NCBI GenBank assembly: GCA_030544235.1
Contig: CM060472.1
Location: 17,171,654 to 17,235,653, forward strand
From: Lepturacanthus savala
Taxonomy: Eukaryota; Chordata; Actinopteri; Scombriformes; Trichiuridae
Length of the DNA stretch: 64,000 nt
Direction of reading: 5' to 3'
Shown: in pieces, positions 1 through 10,805 of the stretch
Position numbering within the stretch: the stretch's first letter is position 1
Layout: every line of letters begins with the position of its first letter
Translations under genes and position numbers: made by a program
The notes under the pieces: generated by a model
Told to the model about the DNA's origin: nothing
What the model saw: the letters and a program-made list of their open reading frames with translations, nothing else
Database searches by the model: none

Positions 1-1830
1 GATTAAATATCACTTTACATCACACACATAGGAACCAGTGCCTAAGTGTTAGTTCCATCAAGCTGACTAAATATGACTAAATATCTTGTTTTGTGTAAAT
101 AAAGTTTTCATTATTGTTAGTATATCTTAAAGCGTCCCTGTAATTAAATTTGGATAAGAATCTCAGAATCACTTAACAATTAACCAACGGGTTCTCTTTA
201 AAGGTGTATATTTTGATAAATAAAAAAAAAGAAAAAAGAGAAGAAGAAGAAGAAGAACACCATCTTGGGTAATATTGCTTAATTGTTAATCGCCATGGCT
301 CCAGAGCAGTGAAAAAGTAAAAAGTATGACATGAAATTTAAACTTTCTGTCATAAAATATGCAGAGGAAACTCAAAAGAAACAGCTGTGAGATGTTTAAC
401 TACAGTGCTGTAATCTGACTTTATGGAAAATGTAAGTTATACAGCTGTCATACTTGTGTAATAAAGGAATTTGAGTAAATTACCTGATTTTTCCAAATTT
501 GCTGAGCAAAATTTTTGTCAGGAATTAATCTCCTGTCTCAAATTGGCGCCTGGTCTCAAATAAACGCCGGATCTGTTACGTGACTGAAACGAATAATTTG
601 CGGTAAGTGGTAAGCCTTAAGATTTCATCTGTGGTCAGTTGTAGTAACTGCAATTAATACTTATTAATTTGAAGTCCATATAAAATGGCATTTCAGTAAT
701 ATCTAATGTCTGCATCGTGATGATTTCTGGTATGTATAGGTGGGATAATATACTGGGAGGGATATGATTGGTGAGACCAAACATTCGGATGGATTTGATT
801 GGACCATTAAAGTAAGCTAGCATGAGCAGGACGAATCAGGCAGCTGCAAAGGATCAGCTCACATTCTATCACGAGGATCAGTTGCCTTGATTGACAGGTG
901 CATGTAATGTTACTATTGGTTGAAATTTCTCTGGGCACGATGACGATTGTAATGTTGAATCTGAATATTGAATACTAATAACACTACAGAAAGGCGAAAC
1001 AAACTCTAGATGTAGGTGAAGAATTTGAATCAAGGGCAGAAAGGATAAAAAAGAAAACTAGATAAGATGTGGGAAAATTTGCCAACCATGAATTGATTAA
1101 AACATGGTTTGATTTAATGAAAATGTATGAAAGCTGAAAGCTGTATTCCTTTATTACATGTGGCCACCATGTGGCAGCGTAAATGTAAACCCAGCTGACA
1201 TGTTATCATTTCTGTGCCTTTAGAAATGATGCAAATGACAGTAAAAATTTCAGTTTTTTGTAATCTCACACCATTGTGATTTCATGTTTGTTAACTTTAT
1301 GCTCAAAAAGCTTGTCAGATGTATTTATTTATTTATTCATTTTCCTCTTGTTGGTAGCAGAACAAACTTCAAACATGTGTTCTACAACAAAATAAAACCA
1401 GGAGCCAAAAGAGAGTAAATAGCTGCAAAGATGGAGAGAGTCAGAATTCATCCTACACAGAGTCATTTGAGCCACTTTTAATGAAAAGTATTGATTGGAG
1501 CAACTTTACCTGGTGATCACAGTCTTTAAAAATCAATAGATCTGTTATTATATCGGCCTGATGATTAGTTTGAGAGCTTCATAACCTTCAGCTGTGAGTC
1601 AGAGTTTGACCTCTGACCTCTGTACAACAGCCTGCCTGTCTGCAGGCTGTTTTCATGTAAACACCTGAGCATCAACCTTTTAATATTTAAGCACACTGAT
1701 GCATCATCAATCACAGGAAAAGACAGCCACACTTTTATCTGATGTGTTGAATACATGAATAATGTCTGACAGCAGCAGAGACATCGCGGTGCAGGAGGAG
1801 GAGATGACATAAATACAGGAGGAGGAGGAG
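1..1830. other. AT-rich intergenic DNA, no gene seen
   Basis: The stretch before the CART promoter holds only short, unrecognised open frames and simple runs, for example a GAAGAA run near 237-256. I recognise no exon, RNA gene or mobile element in it. Purine-rich GGAGGA repeats begin near 1793 and lead into the CART upstream region. Confidence 0.5.
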
Positions 1831-1838
1831 GTGACCAG

Positions 1839-1845
1839 TATAAAT
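1839..1845 (+). promoter_or_regulatory. candidate TATA box of the CART gene
   Basis: TATAAAT occurs about 300 bp upstream of the CART start codon, inside GGAGGA-rich DNA. A second, weaker ATAAATA sits about 35 bp upstream, near 1810. The position would suit a 5' UTR of roughly 270 nt. This is inferred from the motif alone. Confidence 0.35.
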
Positions 1846-2145
1846 ACAGGAGGAGGAATAAATCCGTGGAGCAGAAGAAGAAACAGCCTCACAGGAAGGA
1901 AACACCACATCCATAGAAACTAACAGGAGAAGAAGAAGAAGAAGAAGAAGAGAAAGAGACTCCGGAGCTGAAACTAAACACTAAAGAAGAAATCTGAATA
2001 TTTCTATAGTATCTTAAATTATTTCTGTGGTGTTTAATAGTGAGTTTACATCCGTCTTACTGAACTTTATTTGCAATTTCATATTTTATTCTAATATTTA
2101 AATCAAATGTTGGTATTTTTAAAGGTTTTTTAAACTTTTTCTGTG

Positions 2146-4324
2146 ATGGAGAGTGTGCGAGCCATGGTCTACCTGTCCGTCTGTCTGTCCGTGCTGACAG
2201 CACTCTGTCAGGGTCAAAGGTCAGCCAACAACCAGCTGCCATCTACACCTGCTGAGCTGACCCTCGGACTCACAAACAGAGAACTGGTGAGTCGTCTGTT
2301 GTCACACAGGATCCTTTATATCTCCATCACGTTTCTGTATTTCTGAGTTTATTTGTCTGAAAGCATGTTAAAGCTAATATAAAGTAGTAGTTACCATAAC
2401 CCTGTTAAAAAGCTATGTTGGATCAAAAAGAAAATGTATAAATTGTGAGGTTTCAAAGTGGGAAACTGTAGTTAAATGAAAATAACTGGTGATTAAATTT
2501 GATAATTTATAGCTAATTGAATGGTATTGTTCATTATATCAAATAAGGTGATAATAGATGGTTAAACTGTAATAGAGAGTCAATTATAATTATAACTATA
2601 TTGATAAATAACAGTGCCATTAAAACTACTCAAAGATGCTACATTTATACACAATTAAAGTTGTTAGTTTGTAAAACTAAAGCTTTGTTTTAAGTAATTA
2701 TAAAATGGAATTGAAGTGGATTTTAAGATGATAAATGAAGGTGTGGCTGAAAAATAAGACGTTTAAATTATGAATAAATAATAACAGTCAAGTTAACTTT
2801 ATTTATATAGCCTAAATTGACAGATTGTCCTCAGTGGACTTTACGTTCTATACAGCAACTAAATCAGCTGTTCTTGAATCAGGCAAACAATTAACAGGGA
2901 ATAAAGAAAATAAACGATTATTATTTTATACCAATGTTTTACAGTGGGTCAAATTTTAAGTATTCAGATGGAAATGTTTCAAGTTATAATAAATCACAAA
3001 GATAAATCACCAATTAAGGTGATGAAGGTGGTTATGTTTGAGACAATATAAATTTATGAAGTATAAAACATGCTTAAAATGTAATTGAAGATGATTAATT
3101 AATGTGTAAAAGGGGAATAAATCAACTATTAACATTATGATAATTGAGGGGTGGTCAAATAGAAATAATTAAAGAGTTGATAAACGTAGAGGTCATTAAG
3201 ATGATGATGATTAAATGTGACATTAGAGACAATTAGGCTGGTCAGTCAATAGAAGGATGGTTCCGTTAAGAATAAGAAGGGGTAAAGAGTAAATAAACCA
3301 CTGAACAACTGCCAAACAAAAATTAACCAGAGTGGATATTTGGAAAAATCAGAAGTAATTAGTAAAATGGATTAATTTAAAACCAGTTAAGTGAATACGA
3401 TGGTGAATTAGAGTAATAACTCTATCCATATATGTCAGTGTTCAGCCAGTAAAAGATGAGGTAATTATGCCTAAATGAAATTAAGATTATAAAGGTTGGT
3501 TACATTATAGTTTTTAAAGGTCTATAAGGTCTATGGATGTTTTAACAGAGGTTTATAATTAAACTGATTGAGGTTTAAATATTAGCAAATTAGAAGCAAT
3601 TATAGCTATCGAGCTGATAAATGAAGCTGACCTTATAGTTTTTTTTTAATTAAAATTAAGAAGATATCAAAGGTCATTAATTAAGAGCAATATTTATATA
3701 TAAATGAAAAACTTTATTATACTGAAGATATTAATAGCCTAACAAAACAAGAATAAATAATAATTATCAATATTTGTGTTGCTAATGATGATTAACAGAT
3801 TTTAAAAGTGCAACAATATTTAATCAAGCTGTTGTAAAGTCTCTATTTTATTCTTACATATATTCAAATAGACAAGTGAAATGTATAAACTAATCTTTAA
3901 CACTCGCCCTTAGATGAACCTTTAAAATGCATCAAACTTAATATAGACAGCATTCAGGAACACATGACTAATGCTCATTTTTAATGATCCAGGTTGGATT
4001 TACTAATGAAATTGTTATGAACAATGAGTTTGTGACGGATGAGGATTCACTAACAAACTCATTGTTAGTAACACACTTCTTGTTAGTTATAAATATGTTA
4101 CAGATAAGGTTTCACCAATGAACTTGTTGCAGATAAAGATTCACTAATCAGTTATAGATGAAGATTCACTAACGGGAGAAAACAATTCACCACCGAGATT
4201 GTGACCCTAGTGAAAAGCAGCAACTCACATTTATTTATTTTATAATTTCTTATCTCAGCTTCTGGTCCAACATGTAGATTTCCTTGAAACCCTTCTGATG
4301 TGTTTGTGAGTTATATTGTATGAT

Positions 4325-4402
<78 letters not shown>

Positions 4403-5764
4403 TGTATGTGTGTGTTTAGGCTGAAGCTCTGCAGGGTTTCCTCGAAGCTGACGACAGCGTTGGTCTCTCTGTGGAGAAGAAGGCCAGCGTCATCCCCCGG
4501 GTGAGAACATGAACGACAGCTGTCAAACACCAAATAATGGAGATTGATTTTCACAACATCTGATTACTATTAGTATTATTAGGATATAACTTTCTCTATA
4601 TATAGAGAGAGTGAGGGGACCACAAGCTATGTGTGTTTCCCTAAGAGCTAGATCTTTGATCTTTTACATGGTGCTGCCAGGGTCCAGGTCCAGGTCCAGG
4701 TCCTGCTGTAAGCCCCGTTCTACAGGAGACAGCAGAACCAGCGGGAACCTGAACATGTAGTCTCACATGTAGAGTGAGACCAGGTGGTGTTGATTCCTCT
4801 AAGATGGAATTCAGCTGGTTAATATAGACGTTGAATAGATTCATGTAGCATCTCTATCTAAGGTTTAGTTGATCTCAGACTCACCTCACATCTGAATCCC
4901 GCTAACACTTCTGGCCTGACTCTAACACTAGCGGGGTCACAATGCTCCAACAAGGTCCCCTGACTTCCATCTTTCTTCAAAGATCTCTGATTGGACCATA
5001 GTACAACCACTCAACCCAGCCGCTATCACCATGTGCATCATGACTTCATCGCCACCATTTAAGGAACAGCAAAACTTTCTATCAAGTTTCCAGATGGCGG
5101 ACAGAAGCACCAGGGAGCTTCAGCTGAACCGATTAACATCAGGGGCTTATCTTACCTTTATTCCAACCAATCACATTGACCGAAAGCACCCAACACTGGA
5201 CTGTCAATGGCCGCTACTTGATTTCACCACCACCGGTGTCACTCTTGATTTGTGGAAAATTATGCAGCGCAGCACCTTCCAGCACCAGCAATCGCAGGCA
5301 ACTCACGTTGGTCAAGCTGGAATCCACCTTCCTGCTCACCTTTTTTGTTTTTCAGATAGTCCGAATTCACTTCCTTGACCCGTTCACTTCTCAAAAGTTT
5401 ATATGTGAGACAACAGAAAGCAACAAAACTAGTTTATTTAATTAACAATTGTGCATAATTTTAAGGACAAATAGATGAATAAATAGCTAAAGCAGTAAGA
5501 TAAGTAGTTTTTTTATACACAGTGCAAATCAAATATTAGTACCCTTTTTGTAAAACTTGAAAATGGCACTTGGCTATGTAAGAGTGGTGCATCTGAATTA
5601 TGTTCATGACACCTTTTTCTCTCTCTTTCTTTGTTCTCTCTCTCTTTCTGTCTCAGTGTGATGTCGGTGAGCGATGTGCAATGAAACATGGACCTCGTAT
5701 TGGCAGACTGTGCGACTGTCTGAGAGGAACGGCCTGCAACACTTTCTTTCTGCGCTGCTACTGA
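2146..5764 (+). CDS. cart: CART (cocaine- and amphetamine-regulated transcript) prepropeptide, 3 exons
   Basis: Coding exons are 2146-2286, 4420-4500 and 5657-5764, giving 109 aa. All junctions are GT-AG and phase 0. Exon 1 encodes a signal peptide (residues 1 to about 24, hydrophobic core LSVCLSVLTAL) and an acidic spacer. Exon 2 encodes EALQGFLE..., matching the CART propeptide EALQEVL segment, followed by a dibasic KK. Exon 3 encodes the six-cysteine core (CDVGERC, RIGRLCDC, TACNTFFLRCY). In the family this core forms three disulfides and is a secreted anorexigenic neuropeptide and hormone. Cleavage after KK leaves 41 residues, the same length as mammalian CART II. The KR that releases CART I is absent, and the final residue is Tyr instead of the usual Leu. 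The in-frame GTG just before the ATG is not a start. Family assignment is strong. Which teleost paralogue this is cannot be told from sequence alone, and the orthology is an inference. Confidence 0.93.
4327..4417 (+). repeat. (TG)n microsatellite abutting the CART exon 2 acceptor
   Basis: About 90 bp of nearly pure TG, with two TA interruptions near its 3' end, runs to within a few bases of the TTTAG acceptor at 4415-4419. There is almost no separate polypyrimidine tract. Because it is transcribed as UG repeats it may affect splicing of CART exon 2. Confidence 0.9.
4910..5460. other. CART intron 2 segment of higher complexity, unidentified
   Basis: This part of intron 2 has a more balanced base composition than its surroundings and an open + frame at 5031-5378 with no recognisable domain. 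A CCAGATGGCGG motif occurs near 5090. It may be an old repeat insertion. I could not name it. Confidence 0.25.
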
Positions 5765-6144
5765 ACACACACACATACACACACACACATGCATGCACAC
5801 ACATTTGTATTTGTGTATTTGTGAGGACTATCTGTTCTGTAACCCGAACCCTAAAACCATCAGGTCTGAACCCTCCAACAGTTTAATCATCAGCCAGATT
5901 AATCTGCTCACTTCCCCCTGACATTTGTCCAGCATTGTTAAAAATCATTACTTTGTGTGTGTATTTTTATTCATCTTGCAGGACCTGGCCATCTATTTCA
6001 TGCATTAGTGTTAGTGTTACAGCGTGTTGCAGCGTGCCTCAGTCTGATCAGCCTCATAGCACCGATGCATTTAGCAGCTAAATCTCTCTATGGAAATATT
6101 TTTTAGCAGATATCGTAGTCAAAGCAAGATTTAATTAACAAGGC

Positions 6145-6395
6145 ACTTTAGTGTTTATATGTGTGGTATTTCTAACGCTTAGAGTTTATATGTGAGGTAT
6201 AAATTTATTTTATTGTTAATATATGAGGTATTTATTCCGTTTTCTGTTTATATGTGAGTTATTTATTTAGTTTAGTCTTTATATGTGAGGTATTTATTAA
6301 CGTTAGTGTTCATATGTGAGGTATTTAATCGGTTTAGTGGTCATATGTGAAGTATTTATTCTGTTTAATTTTTAGATGTGAGGTATTTATTCAGA
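6145..6395 (+). repeat. degenerate tandem repeat (TTTATATGTGAGGTATTTATT)
   Basis: About seven imperfect copies of a roughly 35-40 bp unit centred on ATATGTGAGGTATTTATT lie downstream of the CART stop codon. Copies differ by substitutions and small indels. No coding potential is evident. Confidence 0.7.
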
Positions 6396-7834
6396 TCTCT
6401 AGAAACTTTTAGCTCAGGTTGGCTGCTGTGGCTTTTTGAAATTACTCTGTTGAAGAGTATAATTACATCTGCCTAATTATTTAAAATGTTTTTTGAATGC
6501 ACATGAATCATATGTTTTTACTGTATGTATTTACTTTGTTAGGGTTAGGGCATGTTCAATTAGCAATTAAAAGGTTCAAGACATTTTTTGAATGTTTGAC
6601 CCCTTTTTACCGTGTTGGATACGGATCTCATATAACTGGAATAGATACAACTACAATGATACACAACCTTAGTTATAACAGATATACTAACAGTTTATCT
6701 TGGAGGCTAACATTCACTCAGTCTGTTTCTGTCTCATTCCAACAGTCATTGACAGAAACAAACATTCTTATTTTTTGGGCTGAAATTCAGTTAAAGTTAT
6801 CACCACATTTGGATAGAAACTTCCCTCGCATCCTCAAAAGATATAAAAAATGTTCTTCTTATTTACTTCCCTCCTGTATTTTTTCAGTTTAGCTGGTCCT
6901 CACAAATATAGAAGTACACACTCTCTCACACACACCTGTCACACCTGGATGTATCTCGCGTACCCTCTGCATGTTTCTGGCTTTGTTTATACGTTTCAAT
7001 GTCTGTCCCTCAGATTCATTTATTTTTGTTAAATAAAGATTCTTCATAAAGCTGCAGGACTCCAACAACCTCCTGTTTTCCATCAATTAGACGCAGTACA
7101 CCCATGGATTTAGATACATCCTACCTTCTTCATGTCAGCCTGTAATCTAAAGCATCTGATTGGTGGATTTTCTAGGCTCATGGCCAACGCATCTCACTGG
7201 AGACTAACGTTGGACTAAATGACCAACATATACAAGTCTTAAGACAAGATGTACGACATTAGCAAGGGCGGCACAGCTCAGTAGTGGGAACCACCAGAAC
7301 AACATTAGGCTTATTGGCCTTTTATTAGCCCCGACCTACAAGTTCCCATCAATCACCCACACTGAATGCTCACAGATGATAATATCAGACTCCTCAACTG
7401 TAATCCTTGACCTCCACTTCCAATCAAAACCCCAGAATCTTAGATTTCTGTGATTGGATCCTTGTTTTCTGGTTGATGAGACCTATATGTCTCTGACTCT
7501 ATTTCTTTTGTGAGTAATATAGACAAAGAGACTTCTTAATCCGCAATATGAGAAACTCTAAAGACTTTTCTTTGAGGCTACCATCGCATGCTAACAAGCA
7601 GCGAAGATAGAGTCTATTGCCAGTAAAGACAGATCACTCTCTGTGTTCCTTCTTGTTCAAGAAGAGGATAGTTTTGTGAACGGAACTTGACCTTCCACTA
7701 ACAATGAAGGCTGGACAGTTGCTGCTTCACTCTTGTGGATCAGTGTATAAGAATGATGACAAGGCCCGCCACCTTCTGGATTCAGATTTGGGTTTTGGGA
7801 TGGGCCCTTAATTTCAGACCCAGATTGAATAAAC

Positions 7835-8010
7835 CTGTGGTGGTATAAGGGTAGAGCACTTGCCGCTTAGAGTTTTTCTCTTGAGCAGCCGACCCTGGTT
7901 TGAATCCTGGCTTGAGTGGCGCTTTGCTGCATGCCCCCCCCCTTCTGTCTACTATTACTTCCTGTCTGACTACTGTATAATAAAGGTGTCTATGCCACAA
8001 AAGAAACTTA
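7835..8010 (+). mobile_element. tRNA-derived SINE-like element, degraded
   Basis: The segment has a B-box-like GGTTTGAATCC, then GGCTTGAGTGGCGCTTTGCTGCATG, a C-rich linker, TTCCTGTCT and a tail ending in AATAAAGGTGTCTATGCCACAAA. This order matches an abundant teleost SINE that ends in 'AATAAAGGCaaaATGCCcaAAA'. A related, more decayed tail occurs at 39370-39530. Confidence 0.55.
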
Positions 8011-8269
8011 AGCAAAAAACAGCCATTGTTCATGCTTGTATGAGTCAGACTGCCCTGAGGACACAATCCAACCAGAGACATTTTTAGATGAAATAGTAAT
8101 AATACGTAAAATCTCACCTAATAATAGTAGGATACTTGATACTGTTAACACCTGCAGCAACTGAGGAAGCAATATGCTTGATGAACAGTGGCAGGCCCCA
8201 GGCCCTGACAGGTATCTGGTGGACTTCTTAAAAAAAAAAAATTGTGGCACTGAGACAAATTTGTACTCA

Positions 8270-8405
8270 CAGATTAAATTTGACAGCCCTAATGTGGTGG
8301 TTTTGGAGGTAATGTGGTGGTTTTGGATATAATGTGTTAATGGGTTTGGATATAATGTGTTAGGAGTTAATGTGTGCAGGCTTGAATATGATGTGTTGGC
8401 TTTGG
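8270..8405 (+). repeat. short tandem repeat (GGTTTTGGATATAATGTGTTA)
   Basis: Four to six imperfect copies of an approximately 20-bp unit around TTTGGATATAATGTGTTAG lie just upstream of a LINE fragment. Confidence 0.6.
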
Positions 8406-8444
8406 AGATATTGCATTTATTGTCCCACATTCGTCTAATTCATC

Positions 8445-8925
8445 ATGAACAGTCTAATAAACGACATTTCCTCTGCACTTGTTAATTGTAATACTCCTCT
8501 ATATGCTGATGACACTGTTTTGTATAGTTCTGTGGATATTGACTAACATGCAATTGAGAACCTGCAGCTCTCCTTCACTGCACTCCAGAACAAAGTGCAT
8601 GCTCTTTTCTAGGGTCAGAGGCATTGATCTTAACACCTGTCAACATTGAATGGTTGTCATATTGACCGAGTCTCAGAGTAAAAATACCTTGGTATTTGGC
8701 TCGATGAGTCATTTACGTTTAAACACCACATTGATAATCTTGTCACGAAACTCAAAAAATATATTTATTTGTACAGAAATATGTCCAGTTTTCCCCTGCA
8801 CTGTAAAAAAATAGTAGAAAAAAAAAGATTTAAAAAAAAATAGTAATGATGAGATAATTTATATGCTGCTGCTACCAATCTCAAACCCCTCGACTCAGTT
8901 TATGACTCAGATTCATCACTGTTGA
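8445..8925 (+). pseudogene. non-LTR retrotransposon reverse transcriptase fragment
   Basis: Conceptual translation across in-frame stops gives LINDISSAL..., then LYADDTVLYSS, which contains the YADD catalytic motif of LINE reverse transcriptases. After it come LQLSFTALQ, YKYLGIWLDESFTFKHHIDNL, LYRNMSSFPL and TNLKPLDSVYDS. This order matches the C-terminal part of the RT in a widespread fish LINE family. Stops, a frameshift and an A-rich insertion near 8808-8840 show it is dead. The 5' and 3' parts of the element are not recognisable. Confidence 0.8.
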
Positions 8926-10670
8926 TCCCTACAATACCCACCACTGATCTGTTTGAAGCTTGAAAGAAAGTGACACAAACTCTCAGAAAAACAGGAACCT
9001 ATCGATCGTCGTCAGTCTATCAATCACTCTGATTAAACCCTGTTGGGACTGATCTGGCTCAAGGCCTTTTCCTCTGACAGGTGACTCAGACTCTACTAAA
9101 AAAAAACCCAACAGCATGGTGCCACCTTCCAATCAAACCTTCATTTAAAATTAAGAGCAGCAGTGGCTCACCACCACCTTCTAATCAAAGCTTTAATTAT
9201 GCATGACACTACCTTTCAATCAATCAAGCCTTTATTTAAAACTGACAGCAGACAGCAGTAATTACACCTTGACTACAAAAGCAACTTCCATCCATTTTCT
9301 ACATTTACTTCAATCCTCACTAGGATCACAGGGGTCTGCTGGTGCCAAGGGTTAAAGGGTTAAAAAAGATATAATTTCAACAATGCTTTAAGGTTTTTGT
9401 TTAAATACATAAATTTAGACATTTTTTTTCTGAATAAGTAAATGACAACATTTTTGATGTTCAATCTGAATATTTAAAATATATTTTTTCTGTGAAAATT
9501 TAAAGAAAGGGTTATGTGTTTAAAGCTTATTCATCAACAGACTGATTTTAATATAAAAAAAATCCTTTAAGCTAATTTAATAAGCTGTCAGAGAACAAAC
9601 CTGGTGTGTGTCTATGTGTGTGTGTGTGTGTGCGTGTGTGTAGCTGTTGTAATTAATGTCTTATCTCTGAGCGGTGTGTGCCGGCAGCTAAATGCCATCC
9701 TGTCTCTCTGATCCTTGTCTATTACCTGCATGTGTCTGATCAATGAAAGGCTTTATAAGTCACACAGTTCTCTTCTGATATAGACGATCAAACAGCTCAG
9801 CTTATGTTCTGTTACTGCAATACTTTAACTAGATCAGGCTCATAATATCTATGTACTTTACTGCAGTACTTTATCTACATCAACTCATAATCGATTGATT
9901 ATACACGAAAGTTGAGAGAGACACTAGGCAGAATGAAACTATAGCAACTCATAATACTTATGTACTTAAAGTATTTATGTAGTTTACAGTATTAAGAAGT
10001 TAAAAATGCAGCAAATTACATAAATATTACGAGTCAATGTTGTTAAAGTATTACAGTACATAAATATTATGAGTTGATGTAATTAAAGTATTAAAATATG
10101 TAAAAATACATAATTAATATGATTATGCAGTTATTATTATAATACTTGTGTATATTTACTGCAATACTACATCATGGATGTATTATAGAACTATAATACA
10201 CATAGACTAGATGTCAACATCAACTGTACTACATCAACTGTACTGGTTTACTCTGCTCTATGACCCATAGAGACCTCCCATGATGCTCTAGGGCATCCTA
10301 TCATGCCCCAGGGTGCAAATTGCCAAAAAAAAACATACATTCATGGAGAGAAAAATCACCTTTGAGTAGTTAAATTCACTTTTCTGACCACATTATGAAG
10401 CATTCAGAGAAGAATAAATAAATAAAGCTTTAGAAAGGTTTTTGATACACAGTCCATGAAAAATATAGAATGAAAAGATTAGTAATTAACAGGGTTATAG
10501 TTGGGGGTGTCGTATAGTTAGATTTTTGTTGCAGTACCACGTGTGGCCACTAGGGAATTCGGCGTGGTGTTGTGAGATGGTACCATATCCACGTCTATAA
10601 TACATCCATGGGATATTCTTATAATAAATCCATCCATGATTCGGTGCCCACTTTTATTTTTTGAAATGTG
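8926..10670. other. intergenic DNA before the first zinc-finger gene
   Basis: No exon was seen. The stretch holds a short (TG)n at about 9605-9642, poly-A and poly-T runs and the AT-rich repeat listed separately. Confidence 0.45.
9785..10210. repeat. AT-rich repeat with internal inverted and direct copies
   Basis: The motif 'CAATACTTTAACTA-ATCA-CTCATAAT' near 9818-9892 recurs in inverted form near 10027-10095 (ATTATGAGTTGATGTAATTAAAGTATT). Related words appear in ZNF intron 1 near 15405-15485 and upstream of osbpl10 exon 1 at 41190-41275. This is probably an old dispersed palindromic element. No ends were resolved. Confidence 0.4.
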
Positions 10671-10671
10671 A

Positions 10672-10684
10672 CCCGGAAGTGATG
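10672..10684 (+). promoter_or_regulatory. ETS/GABP-like motif upstream of zinc-finger gene 1
   Basis: CCCGGAAGTGATG matches the ETS-family core CCGGAAGTG. It lies about 120 bp upstream of the start codon, where a TATA-less promoter would be. The same CCGGAAGTGA occurs upstream of the second zinc-finger gene at 14823. Function is inferred. Confidence 0.4.
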
Positions 10685-10805
10685 TTCAGTTTTTTCCGGT
10701 TACAGCAGAGTTCAGAGCGCCTCATAACAGCAGAAACGTTCCAGTCGGGACTGAACTGTAGGGAGAACCCGGACTAACCCGGACTGACCCGGACCCTCTC
10801 TAGAT

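Noticed and set aside
6497..6892. 131-codon + frame downstream of CART
   Set aside because: No recognisable domain, AT-rich codon use, no splice context or repeat signature. Treated as chance.
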